From Odobenus rosmarus divergens (lineage: Eukaryota > Chordata > Mammalia > Carnivora > Odobenidae): a stretch of 64,000 bases of DNA. Positions 1-12,182 of the stretch are shown here, in pieces. Position 1 is the stretch's first letter. The number at the start of each line of letters is the position of its first letter. Below the pieces are notes generated by a model. That model was not told the DNA's origin. It did no database searches and saw nothing but the letters and a program-made list of their open reading frames with translations. A program made the position numbers and the translations under genes. The DNA is taken from contig NW_004450563.1 in NCBI RefSeq assembly GCF_000321225.1, forward strand, positions 502,439-566,438, given 5' to 3'.

Positions 1-985
1 CTCGGCATCAGGGAAATCCAAATCAAAATCTAAATGAGATATCACCTCACACCAGTCAGAATGGCTAAAATTAACAAGTCAGGAAACGACCGATGTTGGC
101 GGGGGTGCAGGGAAAGTGGAACCCTCCTACACTGTTGTTGGGAATGCAAGCTGGTGCAACCACTCTGGGAAACAGTATGGAGGTTCCTCAAAAAGTTGAA
201 AATAGAGCTACCATATGATCCAACAATTGCACTAATGGGTTTTACACCAAAGATACAAATGTAGTTATCTGAAGGGGTACGTGCCCCTGATGTTTATAGC
301 AGCAATGTCCAGAATAGTCAAACTGTGGAAAGATCTAAGATGTCTATCGACAGATGAATGGATCAAGAAGATGTGGTATATATATGCAATGGAATATTAT
401 GCAGGCATCAAAAGGAATTAGATCTTTACATTTGCAATGACCTGGATGAAACTGGAGGGTGTTATGCTGAGTGAAATAAGTCAATCAGAGAAAGACATGT
501 ATCACATGACCTCACTGATATGAGGAATTCTTAATCTCAGGAAACAAACTGAGGGTTGCTGGAGTGGGGGTTGGGTGGGAGGGATGGGGTGGCTGGGTGA
601 TAGACATTGGGGAGGGTATGTGCTATGGTGAGTGCTGTGAATTGTGCAAGACTGTTGAATCACAGATCTGTACCTCTGAAACAAATAATGCAATATATGT
701 TAAGGGAAAAAAAAAGAAGAAGAAGAAGATAGCAGGAGAGGAAGAATGAAGGGGGGGATTCGGAGGGGGAGACGAACCATGAGAGACGATGGACTCTGAA
801 AAACAAACTGAGGGTTCTAGAGGGGAGGGGGTGGGGGATGGGTTAGCCTGGTGATGGGTATTAAAGAGGGCACGTTCTGCGTGGAGCACTGGGTGTTATA
901 CACAAACAATGAATCATGGAATGCTATATCAAAAACTAATGATGTAATGCATGGTGATTAACATAACAATAAAAAAATTTAAAGG
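1..985 (+). mobile_element. L1 LINE, ORF2 C-terminal remnant plus 3'UTR
   Basis: This is the 3' end of an L1 retrotransposon entering from the left edge of the window. Positions 34-264 translate to the ORF2 protein C-terminal region ([12 protein letters not shown], then [14 protein letters not shown]). A TAG stop at 262 and a frameshift disable it: the normal terminal stop (SLI then TGA at 521-523) lies in another frame. The 3'UTR follows, with a GAA-rich purine stretch near 704-735 and the caniform L1 terminus at 930-970, ending in an A-rich tail. It is a dead copy. Its 5' end is outside the window. Confidence 0.93.
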
Positions 986-1255
986 AAAAAAACTGACATG
1001 ACATTTTGTGCTTTGTTATACTCATACTCAAAACTGGACTAATGGTAATTGCTACTTACTAAAAAAAATTATAAAGATCAATGATAGATAAAATGGATTA
1101 AATGCTCTTATAAACTTAAAGCTGTTTAAAATTAATCATCCACATATTACTGAAAGTAAATGATGAATATTGCATACAAAAATTTGTTAATATTTTTTTC
1201 CTTTGTAGATATTTTAGTGTGTGATGATGTAATTTTTAAAGATTGAATTATCTGG

Positions 1256-1456
1256 GGTGCCTGGGTGGCTCAGACGGTTAAGCATCTACCTTTGGCTCAA
1301 GCGGTCATCCCTGGATCCTGGGGATCGAGTCCCCCATCAGGCTCCCTGCTCCGTGGCAAGCCAACTTCTCCCTCTTCCTCTGTCTCTCTCTCTGTCTCTC
1401 CTGAATAAGTAAATAAAATCCTTAAAAAATAATAATAATAAATATAAAAAATAAAT
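1256..1456 (+). mobile_element. SINEC (tRNA-Lys-derived SINE)
   Basis: The tRNA-related head (ggtgcctgggtggctcag), a CT-rich middle and an A-rich tail with AATAAA-like units are all present. It is flanked by a perfect 18-bp target-site duplication (1238-1255 and 1457-1474, aaagattgaattatctgg), so the boundaries are secure. Confidence 0.96.
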
Positions 1457-1570
1457 AAAGATTGAATTATCTGGCCAAACTTCACCCATGATGGTACAAG
1501 GAAAAAAGTTGTATTAGAGAATAAATTATTTTAAAAATTAGGAAACAAACAGTTGGGCATGTTTAATTTT

Positions 1571-1764
1571 CTTTTAAGTTTTTATTTATTTATTTGAGAG
1601 AGTGACAGAGAAAGTAAGCACAAGCAGGGGGAGGGGCAGAGGGACAGGGGGAAGCAGACTCCCCACTGAGCATGGAGTCCCATGCGGGACTCAATCCCAG
1701 GACCCAAAATCATGACCCAAGTGGAAGTCAGAAGCTCAATAGACTGAGCCACCCAAGCGCCCTA
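1571..1764 (-). mobile_element. SINEC
   Basis: This is an antisense copy: T-rich tail, GA-rich body, and the complement of the tRNA-like head ending near 1763. The target-site duplication ggcatgtttaatttt is at 1556-1570 and 1765-1779. It lies 114 bp from an oppositely oriented SINE. Confidence 0.95.
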
Positions 1765-1864
1765 GGCATGTTTAATTTTTAAATGGATTATAGAAAAGAG
1801 TGGACTATTTAGAAACATGACTTTTCAATCTTCATGTTGTACCTTGATTTTGCAGGATGGCCCC

Positions 1865-2750
1865 TGACATTCATTCATTCATTCAGTTGCTTATATATTT
1901 ATTTCATAACTATTTTTTTGAAAAATTACTAATACTCTCGTCCTGGAGTAGACTTTGGAGATATAACCAGGAAGTAAGAAAGACATAATTCCTGACTTTC
2001 CACAGTTTAGTCTAGGTACGTGGGGATGATTATAAGAAACACAATATGAACAGTGTGACAAATGGTATTTTTAAAAAAAAAGGACAAATATAGAAGCACA
2101 TGGAAAAGCATCTAATTCAGGTACACAAAGCTTGATCAAGAAATTGCATTTTGTCTGAAATATGGGGGATTTCTCAAATTAGCCTAATTATTGGAGTTTG
2201 TATACATTGGAAGTAAGGTTCAGGCAGGGAAAACAGCAAGTTCAAAATGAAACAGAGATTTGTGGAAATGGAAAAAAGAAGTTTCTGTGGCTGTAGCATG
2301 GACTCTGAGTATATTCTTAGCGGAATGTTTCAGGAAAGGGGGACAGAGTAAGGTAGTAGGAAGTCAGATGGTATGATGTGATAGATATTTTCAGAAAATA
2401 TGATCAATTGCATAGGAGAGTATAGGGAAGGGCATCATCAAGGATGACATCCACTGTTCTAGCTTGGAAACTGTGTGAATTAGAGGTATCACCTAAGCTG
2501 AACTATAAGCTGAACTTATAAGGACAAAGTTTTATTTAGAACATGGTGTTTTTCAGGAGCTTATGATTAATTGATGGCAGGTAGTTGGACATATATAAGT
2601 CCAAATGTAACAGGAGATACCTGAGCAGGACATAAGAACTTGGGATCACCATCATTTAGATAGGAAATACAACCATGGAAATAGATTCAGTTCACTAAAA
2701 AGAAATACTGAGGAAGAAGAAAAGTCCTTGAATGCCTGTATTTTAGGGCA
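1865..2750 (+). repeat. Ancient interspersed repeat remnant, family uncertain
   Basis: The segment starts with repeated CATT units (1869-1884). It then resembles an old mammalian repeat in which 'ctggggatacagca', 'cctgac..cacagtttagtctag' and 'aacagcaag' motifs occur in this order. Divergence is high and the family (L2/L3/MIR-like) could not be fixed by eye. Confidence 0.38.
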
Positions 2751-2774
2751 TTATAAGTTGGTTATTGTTCCAAG

Positions 2775-2870
2775 GTATCATAGTTATTAGCTGTGAGATG
2801 TAAATCATGTGACTTGTTAGAGCCTAAAATTAATCATCTGTAAAATATAGGGTCTAAGTTATATACAGAA
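2775..2870 (+). repeat. MIR-like SINE fragment
   Basis: A weak match to the MIR core: 'tagctgtgagatg', 'catgtgacttgttaga' and 'catctgtaaaatat' appear in the order expected for MIR. No target-site duplication is visible at this age. Confidence 0.42.
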
Positions 2871-4620
2871 CACATAGCTCCAAAATTCAGTGAATGCAAG
2901 ACTCTTTCTTCCTGTTTGTTTTTAGTCATTGTCTCAGTTGACCAACATAAAAGTTATACATATATTCTTAGTGGCTTATCTTCACCTGAACTAGGAATTT
3001 CATATACCTAATGCCACATATATTAAAATAATATTACATTTATGCCTGAGGGATACTGATATAAATTCATTATCATTCCCAACAATTGGTATTCAAATTT
3101 GTCTGATATTTTTCAAAAGTGGTAAAGGGAATGTGCATTTATCAATCACCTACTTTATGCTAGACACCATTAAAGGAACTCTGAAAACAACATGTACTTA
3201 CTGGAAGGATTGGTCAATTTTAGAGAGCTTCGAAGCTTTTCAATTTTTATCTTGATTTGTTATTTGTCTTTTCTTAGAGATAGCATTTGAGGTTTGTAAA
3301 AATAGTTACTTAAGTGATAAGCATATATAATACATTCCCCAAATGTATGCCATATTATTCTCACTAGAAATAATTGTTATTGACTCTAGTTAGTTAGTTA
3401 GTTAGCAGTAGCAAGGGTTAAATTTTTGAGCTGGTTCCACAGGGGTGAAGGCCTGGTAATCAACTTTCAGACCCATTGCTTTCTCAAGTGTTATGTTCTC
3501 TGAAGAGATCCAAAGAAAAATTCTATACTATTCATAAAGTTTAGTTGCTTTTGTAAATGCCATCTGCTTCATCTGTTCAGAAAAATCACTTTCATTATAT
3601 TTCAAGTCCAAAGTCTCTTTTCTTTGTCTGTGACACTTTTTTTTTCCTACCCAGTGAAAGAATCCACGCCAATTTTATGGTGTTTTTCCCCTCTTCTCCT
3701 TTATAGAATTTTTCATTTTGCCCTGTGGAAAGCAGCACAAGAATTACTGGTCAATTGACAGTTCATTCAATTTTACAAGGCACATTTCATTTCTGTTTTT
3801 ATGATTTCAAAGAGTTTTTTTGGGTGGGGGGAGCTAATTCTATTCACAATCAGGATGGCTTTGTTTGAGTTAAGAATTCCACCCCATGAAATATCTTTAC
3901 TGAGGGGTAATGAATAATCTTAGTAATGTAGAAGAAGCTGGAGAGGCTAGGAAATTATTAAAACTTCTAGTAATCAGTAGGTAAATTGTGCTTTAGCCTG
4001 AATGACTATTACTAAATTGGTGATTCACCATTTCTGCTAGCATATTATAGATTTTGTAGAAAAATTAATTGCAAAAATGGATTTCTTCCATCTCAAACTT
4101 CACAGTTGTCTGTTTAATGGATGGTTATGAATAATATTAAGGTGATAGAGACCAGTGATGTATCAGTATACATCAACATCCATATCTATATGGAATTTTG
4201 ACAAAGGTAAGCATATAATAACTACTGTAATTTCTATTTTAAGTAAAGTAATACTAAAAACACCCATACACACAAATAAATAATAGGGCATGATTTCCAA
4301 AGCAGACGATTGTCGTTTATTTTGGTTTCCTTCCTACTTTGACATGCTATTGTGAAGACATTAAATAGATGTGTAGTAGATATGTAATATTGACATAATG
4401 AAAAAGAACATTAGGTTCTATAAATTGACCCACTACAGTTAAGAAGAGACAAAAAGCAAGTTACTAAGGGAACTAGCTGTTGCATGTCTAATAACAATTT
4501 ATGTTTTGTGTGAATTCATAGATACATGTGTATATTGTTACTATAAATATTTAAAAAATATTGCCAATTTCAAATCGTCTCTGGACTAGAATTATAAACA
4601 TAATTTTATAATCTATAGAA
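2871..4620. other. AT-rich intergenic DNA, no gene seen
   Basis: No recognisable coding frame or clear repeat was seen. A short TTAG tetranucleotide run lies near 3393-3412. The segment around 3115-3200 faintly resembles the 'cacctactatgtgccaggcac' part of old mammalian repeats, but not enough to name it. Confidence 0.5.
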
Positions 4621-4830
4621 TTTTTTTACTTTTTAAAAGATTTTAATTATGAGAGAGAGAGAGCATAGGGTGGGGGAGAGGCAAAGGGAGAGGGAGAAAG
4701 AGAATCCAAGCAGAGCCCCCCCAATAAACCACAGAGCCCAACACGGGGCTTGATCCCATGACCCTGAGATTACCACCCGAAATGAAATCAAAGGTCTGAT
4801 GCCCATCCAGCTAAGCCACCCAGGTGTCCC
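4621..4830 (-). mobile_element. SINEC, diverged copy
   Basis: An antisense SINE with a (GA)n-rich body and the complementary head ending in 'ccacccaggtgtccc'. An imperfect direct repeat, taatctata(g/a)aa, lies on each side. The extra substitutions point to an older insertion. Confidence 0.9.
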
Positions 4831-5766
4831 TAATCTATAAAACTTATAGATCATAAACAAAAGAGATGCAAACTTAAACATTAGACTAGGATGATCATAA
4901 GTAAGGTTATATAAGTAGTATTTTTATTTTGGTGGATAAAAAGGGAGAATATTGGATTATACATTATCCATATTACTAGGCATGAAATTTGCATATTGCA
5001 TACTCATCTATATATTTTACTGTTTCAGAAATAGCAATGGAGTCAAGCATGGAAAAGGAGATTTAGTTCTGTTTTATGCTAAAATAGTCTGCATGCCACA
5101 GTCCCTTGGTGTAACAGTGATAATAAGAGCTATATTGGTACCTTGAAAGACACATCAAAATAAGAAGGCCTGTAAAAACAAACAAACAAAAAAGAACACT
5201 ACATTTTGCAAGAGTTCTCATATCTCTTCAGGCAACAACGGTCACTCGGCTCTTATTTTGCTCTTATTGAATTTTTCTATTATGGTGGTATTTAAAAAGA
5301 AAGGAAATTTATAAAATGAATTAAAAGAACCTTCCAGTGGGGAGATTCAGCAAGTAAAAATAACTACTGTAATAACCTTTCAAAGAATGTATTTCCTCAG
5401 AGAAGTCTTCCCCATCATAAAAATTTCTATTTAAAGGAAATACATATACAGAGCAGTAAAAAAATACACATTTGAAAAATTAGAGAAACAAATTCTATTC
5501 AGGGAGAAGAGCTACACTGAAAAGAAAACTAATAAAATTCATGAAATGCAGGCAAATATAAGGCAATGATTTGGACAGCAGAAACATTTTGACAAATTAG
5601 AGATGAACTATGAAAATCATTTTTCTCACAACAGTTTTTTGTTTTTTTTCATTTTACACCTCTGATTGACCCAGATTGGTATTTTTCCATCTCCATTTTC
5701 TTTCTCCTGCCTAGACATTCTACTTTTTGATACCAATCACAAATGGGATTAAAAAAACCCAAATGG
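4831..5766. other. AT-rich intergenic DNA, no gene seen
   Basis: A 64-codon frame at 4952-5146 shows no known motif and is probably a chance frame. A CAAA-rich run occurs at 5176-5190. Nothing else was recognised. Confidence 0.5.
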
Positions 5767-5955
5767 GGGGCACCTAGGTGTCTCAGTCCTTAAGCGTCTG
5801 ACTTTTGGTTTCGGCTCAGGTCATGATCTCAGGGCCCTGGGATGGAGCCCTGCCTGCTTGAGGATTTCTCACCCTCTCCCTCTGTCTTTCCCCTAGTTCT
5901 CTTTCTCTTTCTCTCTCTAAAATAAATAAATAAATAAATCTTTAAAAAAAAAATA
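5767..5955 (+). mobile_element. SINEC, first of a tandem pair
   Basis: A sense copy with a diverged head (gggcacctaggtgtctcag) that ends in (AATA)n and an A-tract. A second SINE begins directly in its tail, so this copy is the older of the two. Confidence 0.92.
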
Positions 5956-6160
5956 GGGCACCTGGGTGGCTCAGTCAGTTAAGCGTCTGCCTTCGGCTCA
6001 GGTCATGATCCCAGGGTCCTGGGATCGAGTCCTGCATCGGGCTCCCTGCTGCACGGGAAGTCTGCTTCTCCCTCTCCCACTCCTCCTGCTTGTGTTTCCT
6101 CTCTAACTGTGTCTCTCTTTGTCAAATAAAGAAATAAAATGTTTTAAAAAGAATAATAAA
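5956..6160 (+). mobile_element. SINEC, second of a tandem pair
   Basis: A better-conserved sense copy that starts exactly at the A-tail of the preceding SINE. The A-rich tail was probably the insertion target. Confidence 0.93.
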
Positions 6161-6748
6161 AAAACACTGAAACCGAAGAAGAAAAATCAATCAAATGAAA
6201 TACATATATATTAAGTATTTGCCATATGCAGAGAACTTTGACAAGAACTCAACAAATACATATTAAATTTTAATGATCAACAAATCTGTTGATAGACATA
6301 AATTCAGGATAGAACTAGAATTGGGTGAGAGGAAGAGAAACAATGGCAAACTATCTTAAGACTTCCTCTGACCTCCTAAATTATGTTAACTCTCTTAAGG
6401 CTCCTGGACAGAAAATCAGAAACTATTTTTGAATAACTTAAGGAATTATTTTGCTGAGAATGCTTTTACTACCTTATAATTCTTTTACTTCAAATAAAAC
6501 TTCCTCTTATTTTAATGCAGTCTAATATTTTGGAAATAACTTTGGCTTATATAAGGACCCTATGAAGAAGAATCTAAGAAATACTGCAGAATCACAGAAT
6601 GGAAATGCAAAGCATCAAAAGAAAGATTGTGTAACTCACAAAAGGAAAAAGCTTCATTTACTCAATTCATCCATCTATCTTCAAAAGTTAATTTCAAGTT
6701 AAATAGAAATCTAATCATAAGATATAATCAATATTCTACTTTGTAATC
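6161..6748. other. AT-rich intergenic DNA, no gene seen
   Basis: No coding frame of note, RNA gene or clear repeat was recognised here. Confidence 0.5.
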
Positions 6749-6763
6749 AAAAGATGCTATTTT

Positions 6764-6957
6764 TTTTTAAAGGTTTATTTATTTATTTGACAGAGAGAGA
6801 CACAGCGAGAGAGGGAACACAAGCAGGGGGAGTGGGAGAGGGAGAAGCAGGCTTCCTGCTGAGCAGGGAGCCCGATGTGGGGCTCGATCCCAGGACCCTG
6901 GTATCATGACCTGAGCCGGAAGAGAGACGCTTAACAACTGAGCCACCCAGGTGCCCC
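6764..6957 (-). mobile_element. SINEC
   Basis: A well-conserved antisense copy. Flanking direct repeats aaaagatgct(a/g)tttt lie at about 6749-6763 and 6958-6972, with one mismatch. Confidence 0.95.
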
Positions 6958-6972
6958 AAAAGATGCTGTTTT

Positions 6973-7333
6973 GAGGCATCTACCCACTTTTACTGTGTAA
7001 AATTGTGCCAGTATTAGCAAGAGGAGTAATTCACTTAACAAGTTAGAAGTAGAGTGTCAATATTACTTTTCCCACATATAGCGGCTTTATAAATAATTGT
7101 ACAATGTAAAATGACTCCAAATGATCTTTTGGGCTAAACAAAGCGCACTGCTCATCAAATTTTTTCTCTCTTACTGCTTTGAATTTCATAGTTCTTTTAA
7201 CTGAGACTGGGTGATCCATAAATTAAAAGAAAAATTATGAAGTTTCTCCAAAATTAACTTTCAACTTGAATATTTTGCAAATAGACAAGAAAAATCTCAT
7301 GTTGTAAGCCAAAAAATAATTCAACTTGATCTC
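6973..7333. other. Intergenic DNA, no feature seen
   Basis: Single-copy-looking AT-rich sequence in which nothing could be recognised. Confidence 0.45.
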
Positions 7334-7864
7334 CGTGGTAGGCAAAATTAAGATCCTGGTTCTATTTGTGCATAGCCTAGGTAATACCCTGCCTTTGAGT
7401 ACAGCTGGGACTCATTACTATGATGAAGTATCACCCCTGTATTAAACTCCTAATCAGTTGAGTTTAAGTCAATCAAAAGGGACATTACCACAGATGGGCC
7501 TGACCTAATTAGGTGAGCCCTTCAAAAGAAGGTGAAGCATTAGGGAGATGCTCTCCTGATGGCCTGCAAGAAAGCAAACAACAGTGTTTTCAATTTCCTA
7601 TGGATGGGGCTGTCCTCTAAGAGTTGGGCCCGTTAGTCCTATAACTACATGGAACAGAATTCTGCCAACAATCTGAATGAGCTTCAAATGAAACCCTAGC
7701 CTTCCTGATACACTGAATGTAGACTCATGAGAGTCTGAGCAGAGGATCCAGGTAAGCCATGTCCATACTCCTAACCCAAAGACATTGTGAAATAATAAGT
7801 GTATGTTGTTATAAGTTGCTAAGTTTGTAGTAACTTTTTATGCAGCGGTAGAAAACGAAAACAG
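7334..7864 (+). mobile_element. MLT1-like solo LTR (ERVL-MaLR)
   Basis: Sense similarity to MLT1 LTRs runs from 'ggtaggcaaaattaagatcc' to the diagnostic 3' end 'ttgttataagttgctaagtttg' followed by 'agcggtagaaaacgaaaacag'. The region around the polyadenylation-type motif 'aataataagtg' is preserved. No second LTR or internal sequence follows, so it is a solo LTR. Confidence 0.8.
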
Positions 7865-7922
7865 CCTCTTCCCTGCACCTATATGAATTAAACCATGATT
7901 TATTATAAAATACTGATAACCA

Positions 7923-8142
7923 GGGATGACTGGGTGGCTCAGTCGGTTGTGTCCGACTCTAGATTTCTGCTCAGGTCATGGTCTCTGGGTCATCGGATTG
8001 CGCCCCAGGTCAGGCTCTGTGCTCAGTTCAGAGTCTGCTTAAGATTCTTTCTCTCTGCCCCTTCCCCAACTCGCATGTGTGCATGCTCTCTCTCTCTCTC
8101 TCTCAAAATAAATAAGTAAAATAAATCTTTAAAAGAATAAGT
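7923..8142 (+). mobile_element. SINEC, long (CT)n variant
   Basis: A sense copy with an altered head (gggatgactgggtggctcag) and a CT run near 8088-8104. A perfect 16-bp target-site duplication, aaaatactgataacca, is at 7907-7922 and 8143-8158. Confidence 0.95.
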
Positions 8143-8190
8143 AAAATACTGATAACCATATTTAAAAAATGCCAAGCAACTGTCTACATT

Positions 8191-8396
8191 TTTTTTTAAG
8201 ATTTTATTTATTTATTTGACAGACAGAGAGAGAGACAAACAGAGAGAGAACACAAGCAGGGAGAGCAGCAGAAGGAGAGGGAGAAGCAGATTCCATGCTG
8301 AGCAGGGAGCCCAATGCGGAGCTTGATCCCAGGACCCTGGGATAATGACTGTACTGAAGGCAGACGCTTAACTGACTGAGCCACCCAGGTGCCCCA
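8191..8396 (-). mobile_element. SINEC
   Basis: An antisense copy only 48 bp from the preceding sense copy. The target-site duplication caactgtcta(c/t)att is at 8177-8190 and 8397-8410, with one mismatch. Confidence 0.95.
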
Positions 8397-8635
8397 CAAC
8401 TGTCTATATTTTAATTTTATGTTCCCAACTAGTAGTAGTTCTCTCTCACCTTTATTTCTTCTTTCCCAAGCTTAGAATTTTTTTAAGATGACTACTCAGG
8501 GTCAGAACCCAGCAAGTCATAAGCCTTTATGCAGGGTTCTTTAACCATTGGTTACAAAGTATTGCTTAAAGTTCTTCTCCAGAAGACAATAGAGAGAATC
8601 ATCCAAATGTTACTATAGAGTAGAGGTCATCTGGG

Positions 8636-9006
8636 GTATTATGGGCTGAATTAGGTCTCACCAAAATTCATAACCCCCAGTACACCCAGAATGTAACTGT
8701 GTTTGAAGATAGACCTACAAAGAGGTACTTAAGATAACATGAGGTCCTGGGTTACTCTAATTTCATATGACAGGTGTCATTATAAGAAGAGGAGATTAGA
8801 AAAGAATACACAGATCAAGAGACAGCCATATAAGGACACAGTGAGAAGGTGACCATCTGTAAGCCAAAGAGAGAGGTCTCAGAAGAAACTAAACCTTTGA
8901 TCTTGGACTGTAACTTCCAGAATTATGAGAAAATACATTTCTGTTCTTAGGGTCACATCACATAGTGTGTGGTATTTTGTTATGGCAACCCGAGCAAACT
9001 AATACA
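8636..9006 (+). mobile_element. MLT1-like solo LTR (ERVL-MaLR)
   Basis: The LTR starts 'tattatgggctgaattaggtc', contains 'aattcataacccccagtac', and ends 'ttgttatggcaacccgagc' then 'aaactaatac', all characteristic of this LTR group. It is better preserved than the copy at 7.3-7.9 kb. No internal region is attached. Confidence 0.85.
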
Positions 9007-10019
9007 TGGTGTAATACAATTGTACTTGGCAAATGAATTTCCACTTGGAAATGGATTAAGTAATTACATCAATAAGTATGTCCCTTAGGGAAAAACAAAT
9101 ACCCCTGACATACCAACACATAATATATATGCCTGGTCCCTGGCTCAGGTGCTTTAGACAGCACAACAAGCAAATTACAGAGGAAATCACCTGGCTTGCC
9201 AAAGGTTTTGACTCTCTTGCCTTATATAAGGCTGTTAAAATACTGATCTAGTAATGCAAACTTATACTGAAAACATTTGTTGACGATGTAAGAGAAATAT
9301 ATCATTAGCATTGTGGCATACATCAAAGGGATCACAGGAAAATCCATTCACACATCTTTAGGGGGAAACATTAAAACTGGAATAGAATTAATTTTTTAAA
9401 GAATTCTAATACTAAGGAAAATTTGTGTGATATTTAATGTTATAAATATTGAACAAATTCAATTTTGAAAAAAGTCCCCAATTTTTAATTTTTAGGTATG
9501 TGTATTTAAATTATTTTATTTTATTTGGATTGATTAATTTTTATTTTTGGTTCATGCCTGCATTTTAAGGCATACATCTTTATATCAGTCCTGTCATTTT
9601 AATAATTTCTAAAATATATATTTCTATTCTTATTTAAGTTTTAATTTTCCTGCTTTTCTTAGGTGACTATTGATATGGTGTTTATTTTTCTAACATTTTC
9701 ACTTGTACACGATTTATTCAACCAGTTTCCTATGAGTAGATATTGCTAAGAGAGATTAAGACTTAAGCAAGTTAATCTAACCCTAACCTTCTGATTAATG
9801 GAGGCCTATCAACTAACTGGTTTATATATGTGGTGTTTTTTCCTTCTATTTACTACTTGTAATTTGGACATCTTATGAATGAGAAGATACAGCTTTTGAA
9901 ATTTCATGTAGGTATATTTACTCATATTTTCACGGCCTGTTTAAAAATCCCCAATTTGAGTTTACCTGTATTTTCTTCATATAATCTTCATGATTTTAAT
10001 CTTTAGGTTTTTGCAGCAT
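9007..10019. other. AT-rich intergenic DNA, no gene seen
   Basis: No coding frame, RNA gene or identifiable repeat was seen. Old L1 sequence could be hidden in 9480-10019, but I could not align it by eye. Confidence 0.45.
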
Positions 10020-10375
10020 TTTTCATAAATACTTTATTTTTAATAATTTTACATTTACCAAAGATATTGAAAAAATAGAATTAGAGTTCTCATATACCCA
10101 ACACTTAGTTTCCCTATTAATAACATTTTTCATTATTTGGTGCATTTGTTAAAAGTAATGAACAAATGTTTACACATAAGTCAATATTTTATTCAGATTA
10201 TTTTATTTTTCTATATCATTTTTTTCTGTTCCAGGACTTCATCTAGCATATCACAGTATATTTTATTGTCATATATCCTTGAGCTCCTCTTGGCTGTTAC
10301 AGTTTCTCACATTTTCCTCATTTTGGTATGACAACTTTGAAGAGCATTAGTCAGGGATTTTGTAGAATGACCCTG
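10020..10375 (-). mobile_element. Ancient L1M-type 3'UTR fragment
   Basis: Antisense similarity to an old L1 3'UTR, with 'gagttctcatatacccaaca', 'ttccctattaataacat' and 'aggacttcatctagcat' followed by 'gctcctcttggctgttacag' in the expected order. Strongly diverged. Confidence 0.65.
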
Positions 10376-11289
10376 AATTTGTATTATATCTATTATATAT
10401 AGATGGATGGATAGATTATATACATAGATGTTTCTATATTTTCTATATATTTATATATAGAGAGAGAATTACAAAATATAAATGTAATTATATTATATAC
10501 AAATCAGATTTTCTTTTTCTCTATGAGGGATAGTCTGAACCAAGTTTATCCATTTATGCTGGATAATTTTTGCATTGTGGATTTAATAGAGAAGGGTGAG
10601 GTCTGAATCATATGCTATTAGAGACGATATTCTAATAAGGACATCATCAAATCTTTAAAAATTTTCACTTAACTGGATTAGATTTAAAATTTCACATTTA
10701 GTGTTCTTATGATGATAAGTGAGTCTTTAAATTCTTAAGTCAGACCAATCTTCACTTTCCTTACATTTATCTATAGGCCCCAGAACTTTGGTCTCTCTTA
10801 GGATTCTATTTTAGGAAAATTACCATTCATAAAGATTTGACAGACTTCTTGTTATATACTGTTTGTTGTTTATTCTTATTGTGTTACAGTTGTGAGATAC
10901 TTGTAATTTCCCTCAAAATTTCCCAGTGTCTATGACTGATAACAAAGACTAATAGTGATTTTATTTGTGCTTAACTACTTTGCATGTTCCAGCCAAACCA
11001 CATCCCTTGAAAACCTACACAACCATAGATTTAAAAAGAGTATGAATAATAAAACTTCTATCACCTCTCTGTACCAATTGTGCATGAAACCCAATGTGTA
11101 TGCTGTTATGACAGTGCATTTTTTGTGGTTGAATATTACTTTGAGCCTTCCTCAGGAAAGTGCACATAGAGGTCTTATCTTTTCAATAATTTCAGAAATG
11201 TCACAAAGTAAGGGCCAATGTTTATCTTTTAAAATTTTTCAGCTTTCAAAAATTCCTTACACAGACCTCAGTGAAAAATAGTACCATAA
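10376..11289. other. AT-rich intergenic DNA with a TA-rich tract
   Basis: 10382-10510 is dominated by TA and TATAGA units. A 108-codon open frame at 10955-11281 shows no recognised domain and is treated as a chance frame. More of the flanking antisense L1 may lie in 10500-10700. Confidence 0.45.
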
Positions 11290-12182
11290 GGATGTTTTCA
11301 ATCCAAGGTTCTCAACATCACTAATCATCAGGGAAATGTAAGTCAAAAACACAAGGAGATATCACCTCATACTTGTTAGCATGACACCTATTATCACAAA
11401 AGCAAATGATAACAAGTGTTAGTGAGGATGTGGAGGAAAGGGAACCCTTGTGCACTGTTGGTGGAAATTTAAGTTGGTATAGCCACTATGGAAAACAGTA
11501 TGGAGGATCCTCAAAACTTAAAAACAGAACTACTATATGATCCAGCAATCCCACTTCTGGGCATATATCCAAAGGAACTGAAATTTGTATCTCAAAGAGA
11601 TATATATATTCATTGCAAGATATGAACAGTCTAAGTGTCCATCAGTGGATGAATGGCTAAAAAATTTGTGGTATATATATATGCAATGGAATGTTATTCA
11701 GCCTTAAATTAAGAATGTGATCCTACCATCTGTGACAACATGGAAGAACCTGGAGGACATTGTGCTGAATGAAATCAGGAAGATACAGACAGAAAAATAC
11801 TGCATGATCTCACATACATGTGGAATCTAAAAAAAGTATTCATAGAAGCAGAGAATAGAATGGCAGTTACAAAGGGCAAGGAGGTGGGGAAAATGGGAGA
11901 TGTTGGTCAAAGGGTATAAAGTTGCAGATGTGCAGAATGCATAGGTGCTAGAGATCTAATGCACAGCCTTATGACTATAGTTAATGATATTGTATCGTAT
12001 ACTGGAAATTTTCTGAGAGTAAATCTCAGGAGCTGTCACTATATACAAAATAATGGTAACTATGGATATTTAATTATTTTGCAGTAATCATTTCACTTTG
12101 TGTATATGATATATATATATATGTCAAAACATCATGTTTTACACCATGAAGATATACAATTTTTATTTAAAATACAGTAAAT
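11290..12182 (+). mobile_element. L1 (L1MA-like) ORF2 3' part plus 3'UTR
   Basis: A sense copy of the ORF2 C-terminal region ('gagatatcacctcatacttg', 'atgatccagcaatcccactt', 'gaatgttattcagcc') followed by an older type of 3'UTR ('cacatacatgtggaatctaa' to 'gatatacaatttttattta'). Many stops and indels. It differs from the young L1 copies at 1, 34 and 57 kb and is clearly older. Confidence 0.88.

Noticed and set aside
10955..11281. 108-codon open reading frame on the plus strand
   Set aside because: No recognisable domain, signal or neighbouring exon, and AT-rich codon content. Frames of this length are expected by chance in 64 kb.
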